Source of the DNA: RCIO01 sp040880025
Lineage (GTDB): Bacteria; Pseudomonadota; Alphaproteobacteria; Rhizobiales; Rhizobiaceae
Direction of reading: 5' to 3'
Assembly: GCA_040880025.1 (NCBI GenBank)
Contig: JBBDJD010000013.1
Location: forward strand, 551,661 to 615,660
Length of the DNA stretch: 64,000 nucleotides
Shown: in pieces, positions 19,557 to 28,451 of the stretch
Numbering within the stretch: position 1 is the first letter of the stretch
Layout: every line of letters begins with the position of its first letter
The notes under the pieces: generated by a model
What the model saw: the letters and a program-made list of their open reading frames with translations, nothing else
Databases searched by the model: none
Told to the model about the DNA's origin: nothing
Program-made: the position numbers and the translations under genes

Positions 19557-20012
19557 ATGTCCGACGCCAAGCGGAAGAAGCCCCAGAAACTCAAGGCCGC
19601 CTGGCGCTCGGCTTTCCCGACCGGTCGCACGGCGATATCCGCGCCACCGATCAGATGATGCCCAGCATCAAACTGGTCTAAGAGCGCTTCGGCTTCGAGC
19701 CGGTGGGGACCCTTTGTCGAATACACCGACGCGACTGGGCAAGTTCCTGCCCGATTCCGACCGGCCCGACGAGGGCTGTTTCTCGTTCCAGGACGATGAC
19801 GATCAGTGGCTGAGCCTGCGCTATGACCTGACCGCACCTTTGGCCCGCCATGTGGCGGAAAATTTCAACGACACCCATCTGCCTTATGGCACTACCGCGC
19901 GGGCTGGGTGTTCCGCAACGAAATGCCCGGTCCGGGTCGCTTCCGCCAGTTCATGCAGTTTGATGCCGATATCGTCGGCGCGCCTGGCGTCGAGGATGAC
20001 GCCGAAAAATGA
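19557..20012 (+). pseudogene. hisS: Decayed N-terminal fragment of histidyl-tRNA synthetase
   Basis: Pieces of the HisS N-terminus are found in order but in changing frames: MSDAKRKKPQKLKA (frame of 19557), GFPDRSHGDIRATDQMM then a TAA stop at 19679-19681 (second frame), FVEYTDA (first frame), LGKFLPDSDRP and LSLRYDLTAPLARHVAENF (third frame), and finally YRAGWVFRNEMPGPGRFRQF to DADIVGAPGVEDDAE (first frame). That is four frameshifts and one stop within about 450 bp. Homology ends near 20010, leaving only about the first 145 of some 500 residues. The motif-1/motif-2 regions are recognisable, so the origin is firm. A working hisS must be elsewhere in the genome. Confidence 0.93.
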
Positions 20013-20039
20013 AAGCAATGGCGCGGCCGCGCTCCGCGA

Positions 20040-20591
20040 TCAGCGCGTGGCGACCGAGCCGACCGAGCTGCCGTCGAGCCGCTTCAGGCTCATGCCGATC
20101 ACCGGAACCATCTGGTTCTCGACCTTCACCGAAACGGTGACATTCATGGTGTCCTTGTCGGCCATGCGCGCCTGCATCGCGCCATCAAGGGCATTGCGGG
20201 CCAGCTGGAACACGACCTTGTTGGACACCACCGATCCGCTGACGACATCAAGGCCCTTGCCGTCGGCGCCGTCCATGAACGTTCCGCGGTAACCGCGGCC
20301 ACCGGACTTTTCGATCGCGGCCGACATCTTCTGCGTGAACAGGCCAACCCGGCATCCGCCATCCAGCGCCATGCCGATCTTGCCGTTCGGCGTGGTCCCG
20401 GTGAAATTGCAGACGAATTTCGTGCCCTTGTATTTGCCTGCCACGATCTCGCCCGGCCCCGACCAGCGGCCCTCGACCGAACTGAAGAAGCGGCGCTCAC
20501 GCTCCGACGCGCCGGCGTCCTGAACGGAACCGACTGTAACAGCGCCAACAACCAGAGGGATCATGGCGGACAGGAGAGAACGAATGATCAT
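20040..20591 (-). CDS. Unknown exported protein
   Basis: 183 residues. The start is set at the ATG at 20591 (MIIRSLLSAMIPLVVGAVTV), which begins a clean signal peptide; 14 extra upstream codons in the frame are not needed. The mature part (FFSSVEGRWSGPGEIVAGKY, FVCNFTGTTPNGKIGMALDG) resembles small beta-barrel, lipocalin-like periplasmic proteins, and has two Cys (FVCNF, GGCRVG). I cannot name a family or function. Homologous layouts are common as hypothetical proteins in Hyphomicrobiales. It faces the hisS remnant. Confidence 0.8.
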   Translation of the reverse strand: MIIRSLLSAMIPLVVGAVTVGSVQDAGASERERRFFSSVEGRWSGPGEIVAGKYKGTKFVCNFTGTTPNGKIGMALDGGCRVGLFTQKMSAAIEKSGGRGYRGTFMDGADGKGLDVVSGSVVSNKVVFQLARNALDGAMQARMADKDTMNVTVSVKVENQMVPVIGMSLKRLDGSSVGSVATR

Positions 20592-20700
20592 TGGACACCC
20601 GAAAACAGCACGAAGCGATTGCCGACTGGACAATGAACAAGATTGGTTAACGCTTCGCTATTGCGGGTGATGATGCGACACCGCAACCGGGTGCGCAAGC

Positions 20701-21783
20701 TCAGCGTTCGGTTGCGTCGTCCCGAACGTCCCTTTTGGCCGAGAATTTCGCCAGCGTGGTTACGAATTCGCCCATGCCGGGCCGCTTCACCGCGCTGAAG
20801 GGCAGCGGGCGGGCCGTTTCCATTGCCGCGATACCGATGCGCGCCGTCATCATGCCATTGACCACGCCTTCGCCGAGCTTGGCCGACAGGCGCGCCGCGA
20901 GGCCATGCCCCACGATCTGCTGCACGAAGCTGTCGCCCGCCGCGATCGAGCCGGTGACAGCCAGATGCGCGATCACCGACCGGCCGAGCCTGATGAAGCC
21001 GATCGTTCCGGGCCGCGCGCCGTAAAGCTCGGACAGGCGGCGAATCAGCCGGGCGGCTTCGAACGCCACATAGGCGACATCGAAAAGCGCGCGCGGGCTG
21101 ACCGCGGTGACGATCGATACCCGCTTCGAGGCATCCGCAATCAGCGAAGTTGCCTGACGGTCGAGCGGCGCCAGCAATTCCGTTTCGGCCAGGCGCAGGA
21201 GGTCGGGTCCGTCGATCACGTCGTCGCGTAGCTCGGCGAGCGATTTGCGGCCCGCGGCTGTTTCGGCTCTCGCGGAAAGGAAGGAGGACAGATCATCGAC
21301 AAGCCTGCGGCCGGACCTCCGATCGGAATTGGCCAGCACCTCCGCTGCCCTGCCGCGCATGATTTCCACCGAGGCAAGCCGTCTCAGGGCGACCAGTTCG
21401 CGGACGATGATTGCGAACAAGGCGATGACCGCGACAGCCGTCAGACCGACCGCTGCCCATCCCAGCCAGTCGGCACGCGTGAACAGGTCGCGTATCAGGC
21501 TGTCGATCCACAAGCCGATCGCCGCTGAAACGAGGATGCCGAAGGCGGTTGCGAATATCATGCCCAGACGCGAGCGGCGTCTCGGCGCGCGGAGCGGCGG
21601 CGGATCGAGCTCGGCCTGGTCAATCTCGTCGAACACATCGACCGGCGCAACGACCACGAGGCCGCGACTGTCGGCCTTCACCGCTTGCGGTTTGCGCGGA
21701 GCCGCGCGTGGTCCGTCCTTGGCCGCCGCGGCGGAGCGTTCAGGTTCGACCTTGAACGCGGCGGGTCTTCTGGTCTGCGTCAT
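20701..21783 (-). CDS. YcjF-like membrane protein (TIGR01620/DUF697)
   Basis: 360 residues with a Pro/Ala/Arg-rich cytoplasmic N-terminus (about 1-70), two membrane segments (about residues 73-93 and 103-127) and a C-terminal DUF697-type helical domain (PGTIGFIRLGRSVIAHLAVT). The start codon overlaps the stop of the upstream YcjX gene (ATGA at 21780-21783), so the two are translationally coupled. The YcjX/YcjF pair is widely conserved in proteobacteria and is stress-induced in enterobacteria, but its biochemical role is not settled. Confidence 0.88.
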   Translation of the reverse strand: MTQTRRPAAFKVEPERSAAAAKDGPRAAPRKPQAVKADSRGLVVVAPVDVFDEIDQAELDPPPLRAPRRRSRLGMIFATAFGILVSAAIGLWIDSLIRDLFTRADWLGWAAVGLTAVAVIALFAIIVRELVALRRLASVEIMRGRAAEVLANSDRRSGRRLVDDLSSFLSARAETAAGRKSLAELRDDVIDGPDLLRLAETELLAPLDRQATSLIADASKRVSIVTAVSPRALFDVAYVAFEAARLIRRLSELYGARPGTIGFIRLGRSVIAHLAVTGSIAAGDSFVQQIVGHGLAARLSAKLGEGVVNGMMTARIGIAAMETARPLPFSAVKRPGMGEFVTTLAKFSAKRDVRDDATER

Positions 21784-23246
21784 GCGAGCCGGTCTCCGAG
21801 CAGAAATTGCAGCGCGCGGTCGAGCCGGATATGCGGCAGCGAAAGTGTCACGCCCTCCGCCGTCTGTTCGAGTTTCGGCGGCCTGAAACGCACGAAGCGG
21901 ATTTCGTTGCCGGACTGGCCGCCATCTTGTCCTGAAGGCTTGAACAGCAGCGCTGGCTTGTCGGGCAGGTCGCCTGGAAACACCGCGGTTTCGCTTTCGC
22001 CGTTGAATGTTTCGTCGCCGATCGTCTCGCCCTTCATCGGTGTTCCGATAATGACCGGCAGCGTTTCGCGGCCCTGCTTGACCGTTCCCTCGCGCGTCGC
22101 GCGAATGGCGGCCATCGCAACGGCCTCGACGGTCGCCCCCGAAAAATTGGCGCGCGCAATGGCACGATCCGCCAGCCGGCGCACGATGGCCTGCAGCTTG
22201 TCGTGCTCGCTGTGGTGAATGTGGTCCGCCTTGGTGGCGGCGATCAGGATGCGGTCGATTCGCTGCGCGAACAGATCGGTGAACAGGCTGCCGCGGCCCA
22301 GCCGGAAGCAGTGCAGTATTTCCGTCAGCGCGCGCTCCAGATCGGTCACGGCGGCCGGGCCGGCATTGATTGCCTGCATCACGTCGACAAGCACTATCTG
22401 GCGATCGAGCCGCGTTATGTGTTCGCGGAAGAAGGGTTTCACTACATGCGTCTTGTAGGATTCGTAGCGCCGCGCCATGACCGCGCGCAGCGAGTTTGGT
22501 TTCGGCGGCGCGTTGCTGGCGGGCAGCGGCGCAAAGGTAAGGGCTGGCGAACCTTCCAGGTCGCCCGGCATGAGAAAGCGTCCGGGCGGCAACGTGGACA
22601 ATGCACGCTCGTCCTGCTTGCAGGCGCGCAGATAGTCCGCGAATGTTTCGAACAGGTGTCTTGCCAGGGTTTCGTCGGGCGGCCCGTCGCCGTCCGCCTC
22701 GGCTGCCTGTTCACGCCACTTTTCGGAAAGCTCTGCCCGCACCGGCAGCTCCGCCAGCTCGAAAGCCTCGCGGGAGAATTCCTCGTAGGATTTGCCGAGC
22801 AGCGGCAGATCGAGCAGCCATTCGCCCGGATAGTCGACAATATCGACGGAAAGCCGCCCGGCAGAGAACATCCGGTTCCATGCCGACGCCGACTCATACT
22901 CAATGGTCAACCGCAGCTCGGAAATGGCGCGCGTCGATTCCGGCCAGATGCGATCATTCACCAGCGCGGCGATATGGTCCTCGTACTGGAAGCGCGGAAC
23001 TGCGTCATCCGGCTGGTGTTGCAGATAGGCCTTTGCGATCCGCCCGGATTTGCGCGCATCGAACAGCGGCAGGCGGCCGCCGTGAATGAGGTTGTGCACC
23101 AGCGCCGAGATGAACACGGTCTTGCCGGCGCGCGACAGACCGCTCACGCCGAGCCTTATCGAAGGGGAAAACAGGTTCGTCGCACGTCCCGTCACCGTGT
23201 CGAGCGCAATTCGCGCTTCGTCTGTCAGGGTCGTCAGTGCGGCCAA
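21780..23246 (-). CDS. YcjX-like P-loop NTPase
   Basis: 488 residues. The P-loop GVSGLSRAGKTVF lies at about residues 34-46, and NGRDIVDYPGEWLLDLP-like sequence (SVDIVDYPGEWLLDLPLLG) gives the Walker B/switch region; IAATKADHIHHSEHDKL contains the base-recognition TKAD motif of GTPase-like proteins. The start is a TTG at 23246 with GAGG upstream. It is followed with a four-base overlap by the YcjF-like gene, and the pair probably forms one operon. Confidence 0.9.
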   Translation of the reverse strand: MAALTTLTDEARIALDTVTGRATNLFSPSIRLGVSGLSRAGKTVFISALVHNLIHGGRLPLFDARKSGRIAKAYLQHQPDDAVPRFQYEDHIAALVNDRIWPESTRAISELRLTIEYESASAWNRMFSAGRLSVDIVDYPGEWLLDLPLLGKSYEEFSREAFELAELPVRAELSEKWREQAAEADGDGPPDETLARHLFETFADYLRACKQDERALSTLPPGRFLMPGDLEGSPALTFAPLPASNAPPKPNSLRAVMARRYESYKTHVVKPFFREHITRLDRQIVLVDVMQAINAGPAAVTDLERALTEILHCFRLGRGSLFTDLFAQRIDRILIAATKADHIHHSEHDKLQAIVRRLADRAIARANFSGATVEAVAMAAIRATREGTVKQGRETLPVIIGTPMKGETIGDETFNGESETAVFPGDLPDKPALLFKPSGQDGGQSGNEIRFVRFRPPKLEQTAEGVTLSLPHIRLDRALQFLLGDRLA

Positions 23247-23311
23247 TCAGGATACCTCGCAAAACCGTCACCGATATAGGCGCGGGGGCGGGCACATGCA
23301 AAGTTGCCGGG

Positions 23312-23830
23312 TCAGGGCTGGGTCTGGCGCGTCCGCGTAAGAAACGCCTCCAGCCGTCCCGTTCCGGGCGCGGCCTCCGAAATAGGGCCGTCGAAAGCAA
23401 TCACCGCCAGTCCCGATTTGGGGAATCCGGAAGCAAGGACGGCGCGCGCGGCCGGGTCGCTGCTGCCTGACAACGTCTCCGCCAGATCCTCCATCATGGG
23501 GTTGTGGCCGACCAGCATGACGTGTTCCACCGCGGGCGCGTTGCGGGCGATCTCCAGATAGTTCGTCGCATCGGAGGAATAGAGCTCATCGAGATAGCTT
23601 ACCCGTTCCTCCATAGGTCCGATGACTTCCGCGACGCCCTGCCACGTCTCTCGCGCCCTGCGCGCCGTCGAACAGAGCACGATATCAGGCAACAGACCGT
23701 GATCCGTCATCTGCGCCCCGATAGAGCGCGAATCGGCTTCGCCCGATCGTTGCAACCGCCGATCGAAGTCGCGCTCGCCCGGTTCGGCCCACACGGCCTT
23801 TGCATGACGCAGGAGTAGCAGTCGGCTCAT
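23312..23830 (-). CDS. SixA-like histidine phosphatase
   Basis: 172 residues of the branch-2-like small histidine phosphatase family. The RHG-type motif LLLLRHAKAVW is at the very N-terminus, the second catalytic His is in VMLVGHNPMMEDL, and CSTARRARETW carries the phosphate-binding Arg. SixA of E. coli dephosphorylates phosphohistidine on an HPt domain (ArcB) or on phosphotransferase proteins; the target here is unknown. The frame is open to 24034, but MSRLLLLRHAK at 23830 is the family start. It lies just upstream of the YcjX gene in the same direction. Confidence 0.9.
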   Translation of the reverse strand: MSRLLLLRHAKAVWAEPGERDFDRRLQRSGEADSRSIGAQMTDHGLLPDIVLCSTARRARETWQGVAEVIGPMEERVSYLDELYSSDATNYLEIARNAPAVEHVMLVGHNPMMEDLAETLSGSSDPAARAVLASGFPKSGLAVIAFDGPISEAAPGTGRLEAFLTRTRQTQP

Positions 23831-24147
23831 CGGTGCGGGTCCGAAAATGGAGGTTCTGACGATTGCGGTCGGTCCGCGACGATCTAGGCGATGGTGTGGC
23901 GCGACGCAACGCGTGGGGCCACTTTTCAGCCACAGTTCAGCGTTCGGGCAAGACGCGCAGCGAAAAGCAGCGCTCCCGTAACCATTTGAAATGGATTGAT
24001 AATGAGCCTGAGGCGGCCTGCGCTCCGGCAGCAATCGGCCATGCTGTCCGAGCGCTTAACAAAACCGTGAGACCGTGTGCCTTTACGCTTGTACCCCTAT
24101 CGGGCTCCGAATATATAGGCGCCGGGTCGTCCAGTGGGGTGAGTCGA
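23831..24147 (+). promoter_or_regulatory. Divergent intergenic region with candidate dksA promoter
   Basis: 317 bp without a gene. A plausible vegetative promoter for dksA is TTGTAC (24089-24094), 17 bases, TATATA (24112-24117), which would give a transcript starting about 25 bases before the ATG. No second promoter for the SixA-like gene could be picked out. Confidence 0.45.
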
Positions 24148-24564
24148 ATGAGTGATCTCGTTGACAGTGAATACGTGCCCTCGGAAAAAGAGCCGTTCAT
24201 GAATGAACGGCAAAAAGCATATTTCCGCGGCAAGCTCGTAGACTGGAAAAGCGAAATTCTGCGCGAAGCGCGGGAAACCCTCGAAATCCTTCAGCAGGAA
24301 AATGCCAACCATCCCGATCTCGCCGATCGGGCGTCATCGGAAACGGACCGCGCAATCGAATTGCGGGCTCGTGATCGACAGCGCAAGCTGATCTCCAAGA
24401 TCGATGCCGCTCTGCAGCGTATCGAGGACGGCACATACGGTTTTTGCGAAGAGACCGGTGAGCCGATTTCACTGAAGCGGCTTGACGCGCGCCCGATCGC
24501 AACCCTGTCGCTGGAAGCGCAGGAGCGGCACGAACGGCGCGAGAAGGTCTACCGCGACGATTAG
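24148..24564 (+). CDS. dksA: DksA, RNA polymerase-binding transcription factor (Cys-poor type)
   Basis: 138 residues. DksA works with ppGpp in the secondary channel of RNA polymerase to control stable RNA and amino-acid genes. The coiled-coil arm (YFRGKLVDWKSEILREARET to RQRKLISKIDAALQRI) holds the tip residues DRASSETDRAIELR. The zinc finger is degenerate: YGFCEETGEPISLKRL and TLSLEAQERHE keep only one of four Cys, the usual form in rhizobia. The frame runs open to 23863 but the ATG at 24148 with GGGGTGAG upstream is the family start. Confidence 0.95.
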   Translation: MSDLVDSEYVPSEKEPFMNERQKAYFRGKLVDWKSEILREARETLEILQQENANHPDLADRASSETDRAIELRARDRQRKLISKIDAALQRIEDGTYGFCEETGEPISLKRLDARPIATLSLEAQERHERREKVYRDD

Positions 24565-24596
24565 GGTTTCGCCCTGGGTGGTTTCGAGACAGAAGG

Positions 24597-24624
24597 ATCC
24601 GGCTGTGAAGCCGGGTCTTTTTTT
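24597..24624 (+). terminator. Intrinsic terminator of dksA
   Basis: Stem ATCCGGCT / AGCCGGGT (8 bp, one G-T pair), loop GTGA, then C and seven Ts. Confidence 0.93.
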
Positions 24625-24636
24625 GTTCGAGATTGT

Positions 24637-25437
24637 CTATTTGTCTCGCTGTGTCGAAAGCTCGCCAAGCAGGCGGGACATCTCGTCGTCGACCTTTTCG
24701 GGTTTCTCCGCCGTCTCGCGGGCTGGTGATTTCTCGCCCAGCGTCACCTCCAGCTCCTTCAGCAGCGCGTCGTCGAGTTCGCCGCTTTTCCCGGTTGAAC
24801 TGGCGGTGGAAACGGGCGGCGCCGGCGGCGGCCCGGGCGCGTGATCGGAAGATGGCGTAGCTGCGGGCGCCGGGGGATGTGAGGGACTTGGAACTGAAGC
24901 GGCAGGCGCCGGGGTTGTTTGCGCGGACGGGCGCAAGGCCGATGCGATCCGCGAGGTCATTGAGGCAGGTGTTTCGCCCGCTCCGGAGCGTGGCGCTTCA
25001 GCCGGGCGCGGGGCAGGGGCCGGGCTTTGCGGCGGTTCGGCTGCTGCCGGCGGTGCTTTGAGGCTCTCGTGCGACTGCCGCGCCGGCATGTCCTCGGAAT
25101 GCGTGCGCTGTTCCTGCGGCAGGATCCTGCGAGCCGGAGATTGCAGCTTGATATTCTGCTCTACCACGACGTCCGTCGGCCCGCCGATGAGGATCAGGTG
25201 TTCGACGTCGTCGCGGCGCACCAGAACGAGCCGCCGGTGACTGTCGACAGCGGTGGCGTCCATCACGGCAAGCCGGGTCTTTCTGTTGCGCCCGCCGGCC
25301 ACGAAAGTGCCGAATGTGAAGCCGCGCACAATGCGCACCACGACCAGTATGATGAGCAGCAGAATCAGCGCCCCAAGGGTCCAGATCAGCGCGGACGCGT
25401 ATTCCGGTCCAGCAATGCTTTCCAGCCAAGCGCGCAT
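24637..25437 (-). CDS. FliO-like bitopic membrane protein
   Basis: 266 residues. A short N-terminus is followed by one membrane segment (about residues 18-40, LIWTLGALILLLIILVVVRI) and a small domain with RLVLVRRDDVEHLILIGGPT and DVVVEQNI, the signature of the FliO/FliZ family. The C-terminal half is Pro/Ala/Ser-rich and unstructured, ending in a charged helix. True FliO helps assemble the flagellar export gate, but no flagellar gene is near, so a flagellar role is doubtful; the same family occurs next to dksA in many non-motile rhizobia. Start at 25437, with GAAGGG upstream. Confidence 0.75.
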   Translation of the reverse strand: MRAWLESIAGPEYASALIWTLGALILLLIILVVVRIVRGFTFGTFVAGGRNRKTRLAVMDATAVDSHRRLVLVRRDDVEHLILIGGPTDVVVEQNIKLQSPARRILPQEQRTHSEDMPARQSHESLKAPPAAAEPPQSPAPAPRPAEAPRSGAGETPASMTSRIASALRPSAQTTPAPAASVPSPSHPPAPAATPSSDHAPGPPPAPPVSTASSTGKSGELDDALLKELEVTLGEKSPARETAEKPEKVDDEMSRLLGELSTQRDK

Positions 25438-25626
25438 CTTGTTCGACCCTTCGTGGCACCTCGTTGTTGAAAACCTATCGTTCCATTGCTGGAGCCGCAA
25501 GTTGCATGGTTTGAGAGCGAGCGAAGGCGCCGGCGCATCTTGCGGCTTTCGCAGGCGGTGATGTATGCCGGACAGACCCTAAGGAAGCCGCTTCCGGCTT
25601 GATGGCGAAGAACAGGTAAGGGGCGC

Positions 25627-28215
25627 ATGGCCAGAAAACCGGGTGGTGATTTCCAGACCGTACCGATTATCGACGAAGGCGCGCGCCTTGGCCCGGTTGC
25701 GCGGCTCATCATCTTCACCATCATCCTGATCGGCGCTGCGGTCTTCTTCGCGCTCTTTCGCGACTGGCTGGGCGACGAGTTCCTGCTCGGGCTGCTCGGG
25801 GTCCTGGCCATGATCGGCACGGGCTTTCTGTTCGCCGCGGCCATCGGTTTCATCCAGATTGCACCCGGCTCCGCCGCCGACGAACTGGCGAAGGCCTTCG
25901 TCGACTCCATGTCGCAGGGTCTGGTGATCACCGATCAGAAGGGCCGCATTGTCTACGCAAACGCCGCCTATGCCCGGATGACTGGCGCGACTTCGGCTGC
26001 CGACATTAAGACTGTCGAGGGCATCCTATCAGACAACTCCGAGGCAGCGGGCACGCTCGTGCGCCTGGGTGGCGCGTTGCGCGACGGCCAGTGGGCGGAG
26101 GGCGAATTCCGCCTGTCGCAGCCCATTCAGCCGGACGCGGAGCCGGGCTCGCGATGGTACCGGACGCGCGCCCGCGCATTCGTGTTGCCGGGGCACCGCC
26201 GCCCGTTCCATGCGTGGCAGATCGCCGACATTTCCGACGAGCGGGCGGAGCAGGAGCGTTATTTCCTCGATCTCCAGAAGGCGATCGACCACCTCGATCA
26301 TGCTCCCGCCGGCTACCTGTCCGCAGACCCGACCGGCCGTGTCACCTACCTGAACGCCACATTGGCGGAATGGCTCGGCGTCGATCTTGCCAACTTCACG
26401 CCAGGCAGCCTGCGTCTTTCCGAAATCGTCGCCGGCGACGGCATGGCGCTCATTCATTCCGTGAAGGCCGACCCCGGCTCGTCCCGCGACGTCGTTATCG
26501 ATCTCGATCTCGCGACACGCAGCGGCGAAGTACTGCCAGTACGGTTCATGCAGCGGGTGACAGCCAACCGTGAAGGGGTTGCCGGCCCGTCACGCACGAT
26601 CGTGCTCAATCGCAGCCATGGTACGGAGGCGTCCAGGCAGAGCGGCGCCTCGGAGGTCCGCTTCACCCGCTTCTTCAATTCCACCCCAATGGCGATCGCG
26701 GGCGTCGACGGAGATGGCCGCATCCTGCGCACCAACGCACCCTTCCTGTCGCTGTTCGCCAGCGTCGTGGATCAGGACGCGGTCGACCGGGGATTGAAAC
26801 TGGAAAGCGTGGTCCATCCGCGCGACCGGATCGCCTTTACCACGGCACTGGAGCGCGCGCGCCAGCGCCAGGCCGATATCGCTCCGATCGACACCGCGCT
26901 GCCTGACAATGAAGAGCGGCACATGCGCTTTTATGTCAACGCCATTGCGGACGAGGCGGGCGAGGGCGAGGAATCTGCGATCGTCTATGCCGTGGAGACC
27001 ACCGAGCAAAAGGCGCTCGAAGCGCAGATGGCGCAAAGCCAGAAGATGCAGGCCGTTGGCCAGCTCGCCGGCGGCATCGCGCACGATTTCAACAATGTCC
27101 TGACCGCGATCATCATGGCCTCAGACCTGCTGCTGACCAATCACCGCCCGTCGGACCCGTCCTTCCAGGACATCATGAACATCAAGCAGAACGCCAACAG
27201 GGCGGCTTCGCTGGTCCGGCAATTGCTCGCCTTCTCGCGGCGGCAGACGATGCGGCCGGAAGTGCTCAACCTGACCGACGTACTGGCCGATCTGCGGATG
27301 CTTCTGGCCCGGCTCGTGGGCAACGACATCAAGCTCAATGTCGAGCACGGCCGCGATCTGTGGCCGGTTCGCACCGATATCGGCCAGTTCGAGCAGGTGA
27401 TCGTCAATCTGGCGGTCAACGCGCGAGACGCAATGCCGGAAGGCGGCGACCTGACGATCCGCACCCGCAACGTTGTGGAAGCCGACTGCGAGGGATTCGG
27501 GCATCGCGAACTGACGCGAGGCGACTATGTGCTGGTCGATGTGGAGGATACAGGCACCGGCATCGAACCCGATATCATCCGCAAGGTGTTTGAGCCGTTC
27601 TTCACCACCAAGGACGTGGGGAAGGGGACAGGACTCGGCCTGTCCATGGTCTACGGCATTATCAAGCAGACCGGCGGCTTCATCTTCTGCGAGTCGGAAC
27701 TCGGCAAGGGCTCGGTCTTCCGCATCTTCCTGCCCCGGCACGTGGCTGAAGCCAAGGCCGAGGGGGACGTTGCGGAGGCTCTTCCGGACGCCGCCGCCGG
27801 GCAGAAGCCCGCGGCGCAGGAGAACAAGGATCTGTCCGGCTCCGCCACAGTGCTGTTGGTTGAGGACGAAGATGCAGTGCGTATGGGCAATGTGCGCGCG
27901 TTGACCTCGCGCGGTTACACCGTGCACGAGGCGTCAACGGGCGTCGAGGCTCTCGAGATCTTCAAGGAACTCGACGGCAAGGTGGACATCGTGGTGTCCG
28001 ACGTCGTCATGCCTGAAATGGACGGTCCGACGCTGTTGATCGAGTTGCGCAAACTGCAGTCGGACATCCGCTTTATCTTCGTCTCGGGCTATGCCGAAGA
28101 TGCTTTCTCCAAAAGCCTGCCGGCCGAGGCGAAGTTCGGGTTCCTGCCCAAACCGTTCTCGCTGAAACAGTTGGCCACCACGGTCAAGGACATGCTTGAG
28201 CGCGATCCTGCCTAA
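25627..28215 (+). CDS. cckA: CckA, hybrid histidine kinase of the cell-cycle phosphorelay
   Basis: 862 residues. Two membrane segments (about 27-47 and 54-76) precede tandem PAS domains (SMSQGLVITDQKGRIVYANA and further copies to about residue 445). The HisKA motif GQLAGGIAHDFNNVLTAI puts the phospho-His near residue 486; the ATPase domain has NLAVNARDAMPEGG and GTGLGLSMVYG. A C-terminal receiver domain (LLVEDEDAVR, VSDVVMPEMDG) has the phospho-Asp near 790. In alphaproteobacteria CckA passes phosphate through ChpT to CtrA and CpdR. The start has AAGGGG upstream. Neither chpT nor ctrA is in the window. Confidence 0.97.
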   Translation: MARKPGGDFQTVPIIDEGARLGPVARLIIFTIILIGAAVFFALFRDWLGDEFLLGLLGVLAMIGTGFLFAAAIGFIQIAPGSAADELAKAFVDSMSQGLVITDQKGRIVYANAAYARMTGATSAADIKTVEGILSDNSEAAGTLVRLGGALRDGQWAEGEFRLSQPIQPDAEPGSRWYRTRARAFVLPGHRRPFHAWQIADISDERAEQERYFLDLQKAIDHLDHAPAGYLSADPTGRVTYLNATLAEWLGVDLANFTPGSLRLSEIVAGDGMALIHSVKADPGSSRDVVIDLDLATRSGEVLPVRFMQRVTANREGVAGPSRTIVLNRSHGTEASRQSGASEVRFTRFFNSTPMAIAGVDGDGRILRTNAPFLSLFASVVDQDAVDRGLKLESVVHPRDRIAFTTALERARQRQADIAPIDTALPDNEERHMRFYVNAIADEAGEGEESAIVYAVETTEQKALEAQMAQSQKMQAVGQLAGGIAHDFNNVLTAIIMASDLLLTNHRPSDPSFQDIMNIKQNANRAASLVRQLLAFSRRQTMRPEVLNLTDVLADLRMLLARLVGNDIKLNVEHGRDLWPVRTDIGQFEQVIVNLAVNARDAMPEGGDLTIRTRNVVEADCEGFGHRELTRGDYVLVDVEDTGTGIEPDIIRKVFEPFFTTKDVGKGTGLGLSMVYGIIKQTGGFIFCESELGKGSVFRIFLPRHVAEAKAEGDVAEALPDAAAGQKPAAQENKDLSGSATVLLVEDEDAVRMGNVRALTSRGYTVHEASTGVEALEIFKELDGKVDIVVSDVVMPEMDGPTLLIELRKLQSDIRFIFVSGYAEDAFSKSLPAEAKFGFLPKPFSLKQLATTVKDMLERDPA

Positions 28216-28232
28216 ATAACAGGCGGCGTATC

Positions 28233-28259
28233 CATATTGCCTATTCTATGGGCAATATG
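28233..28259. repeat. Inverted repeat after cckA
   Basis: Perfect 9-bp arms CATATTGCC / GGCAATATG around nine bases. No T-run follows. It may be a weak terminator for cckA or a protein-binding palindrome upstream of the urt promoter. Confidence 0.6.
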
Positions 28260-28394
28260 ATGTTATGGTGCGCAGGTGTTCGCCTGGCTCTTCCGTTGGC
28301 ATTTCGCCGGCAAACTTCCCCAACCGATGCTGACCAAACGTAAACTCCTGCGATTGTTAAGTTATTTCTAAATCGTAAACGCCGCCTTCGGAAC

Positions 28395-28410
28395 TGGCAC
28401 GAGGATTGCA
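28395..28410 (+). promoter_or_regulatory. Sigma-54 (RpoN) promoter of the urt operon
   Basis: TGGCACGAGGATTGCA matches the sigma-54 consensus (TGGCACG, four bases, TTGCA) at every fixed position, with GG at 28396-28397 and GC at 28408-28409 ten bases apart. Transcription should start near 28421, about 30 bases before urtA. RpoN control through NtrC is usual for urea uptake genes. Only a half-site resembling an NtrC box (TGGTGC near 28267) was seen upstream. Confidence 0.9.
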
Positions 28411-28451
28411 GTCTTCGCTGCGGTGCAACAACTCACTCCGGAGGTTTAACG

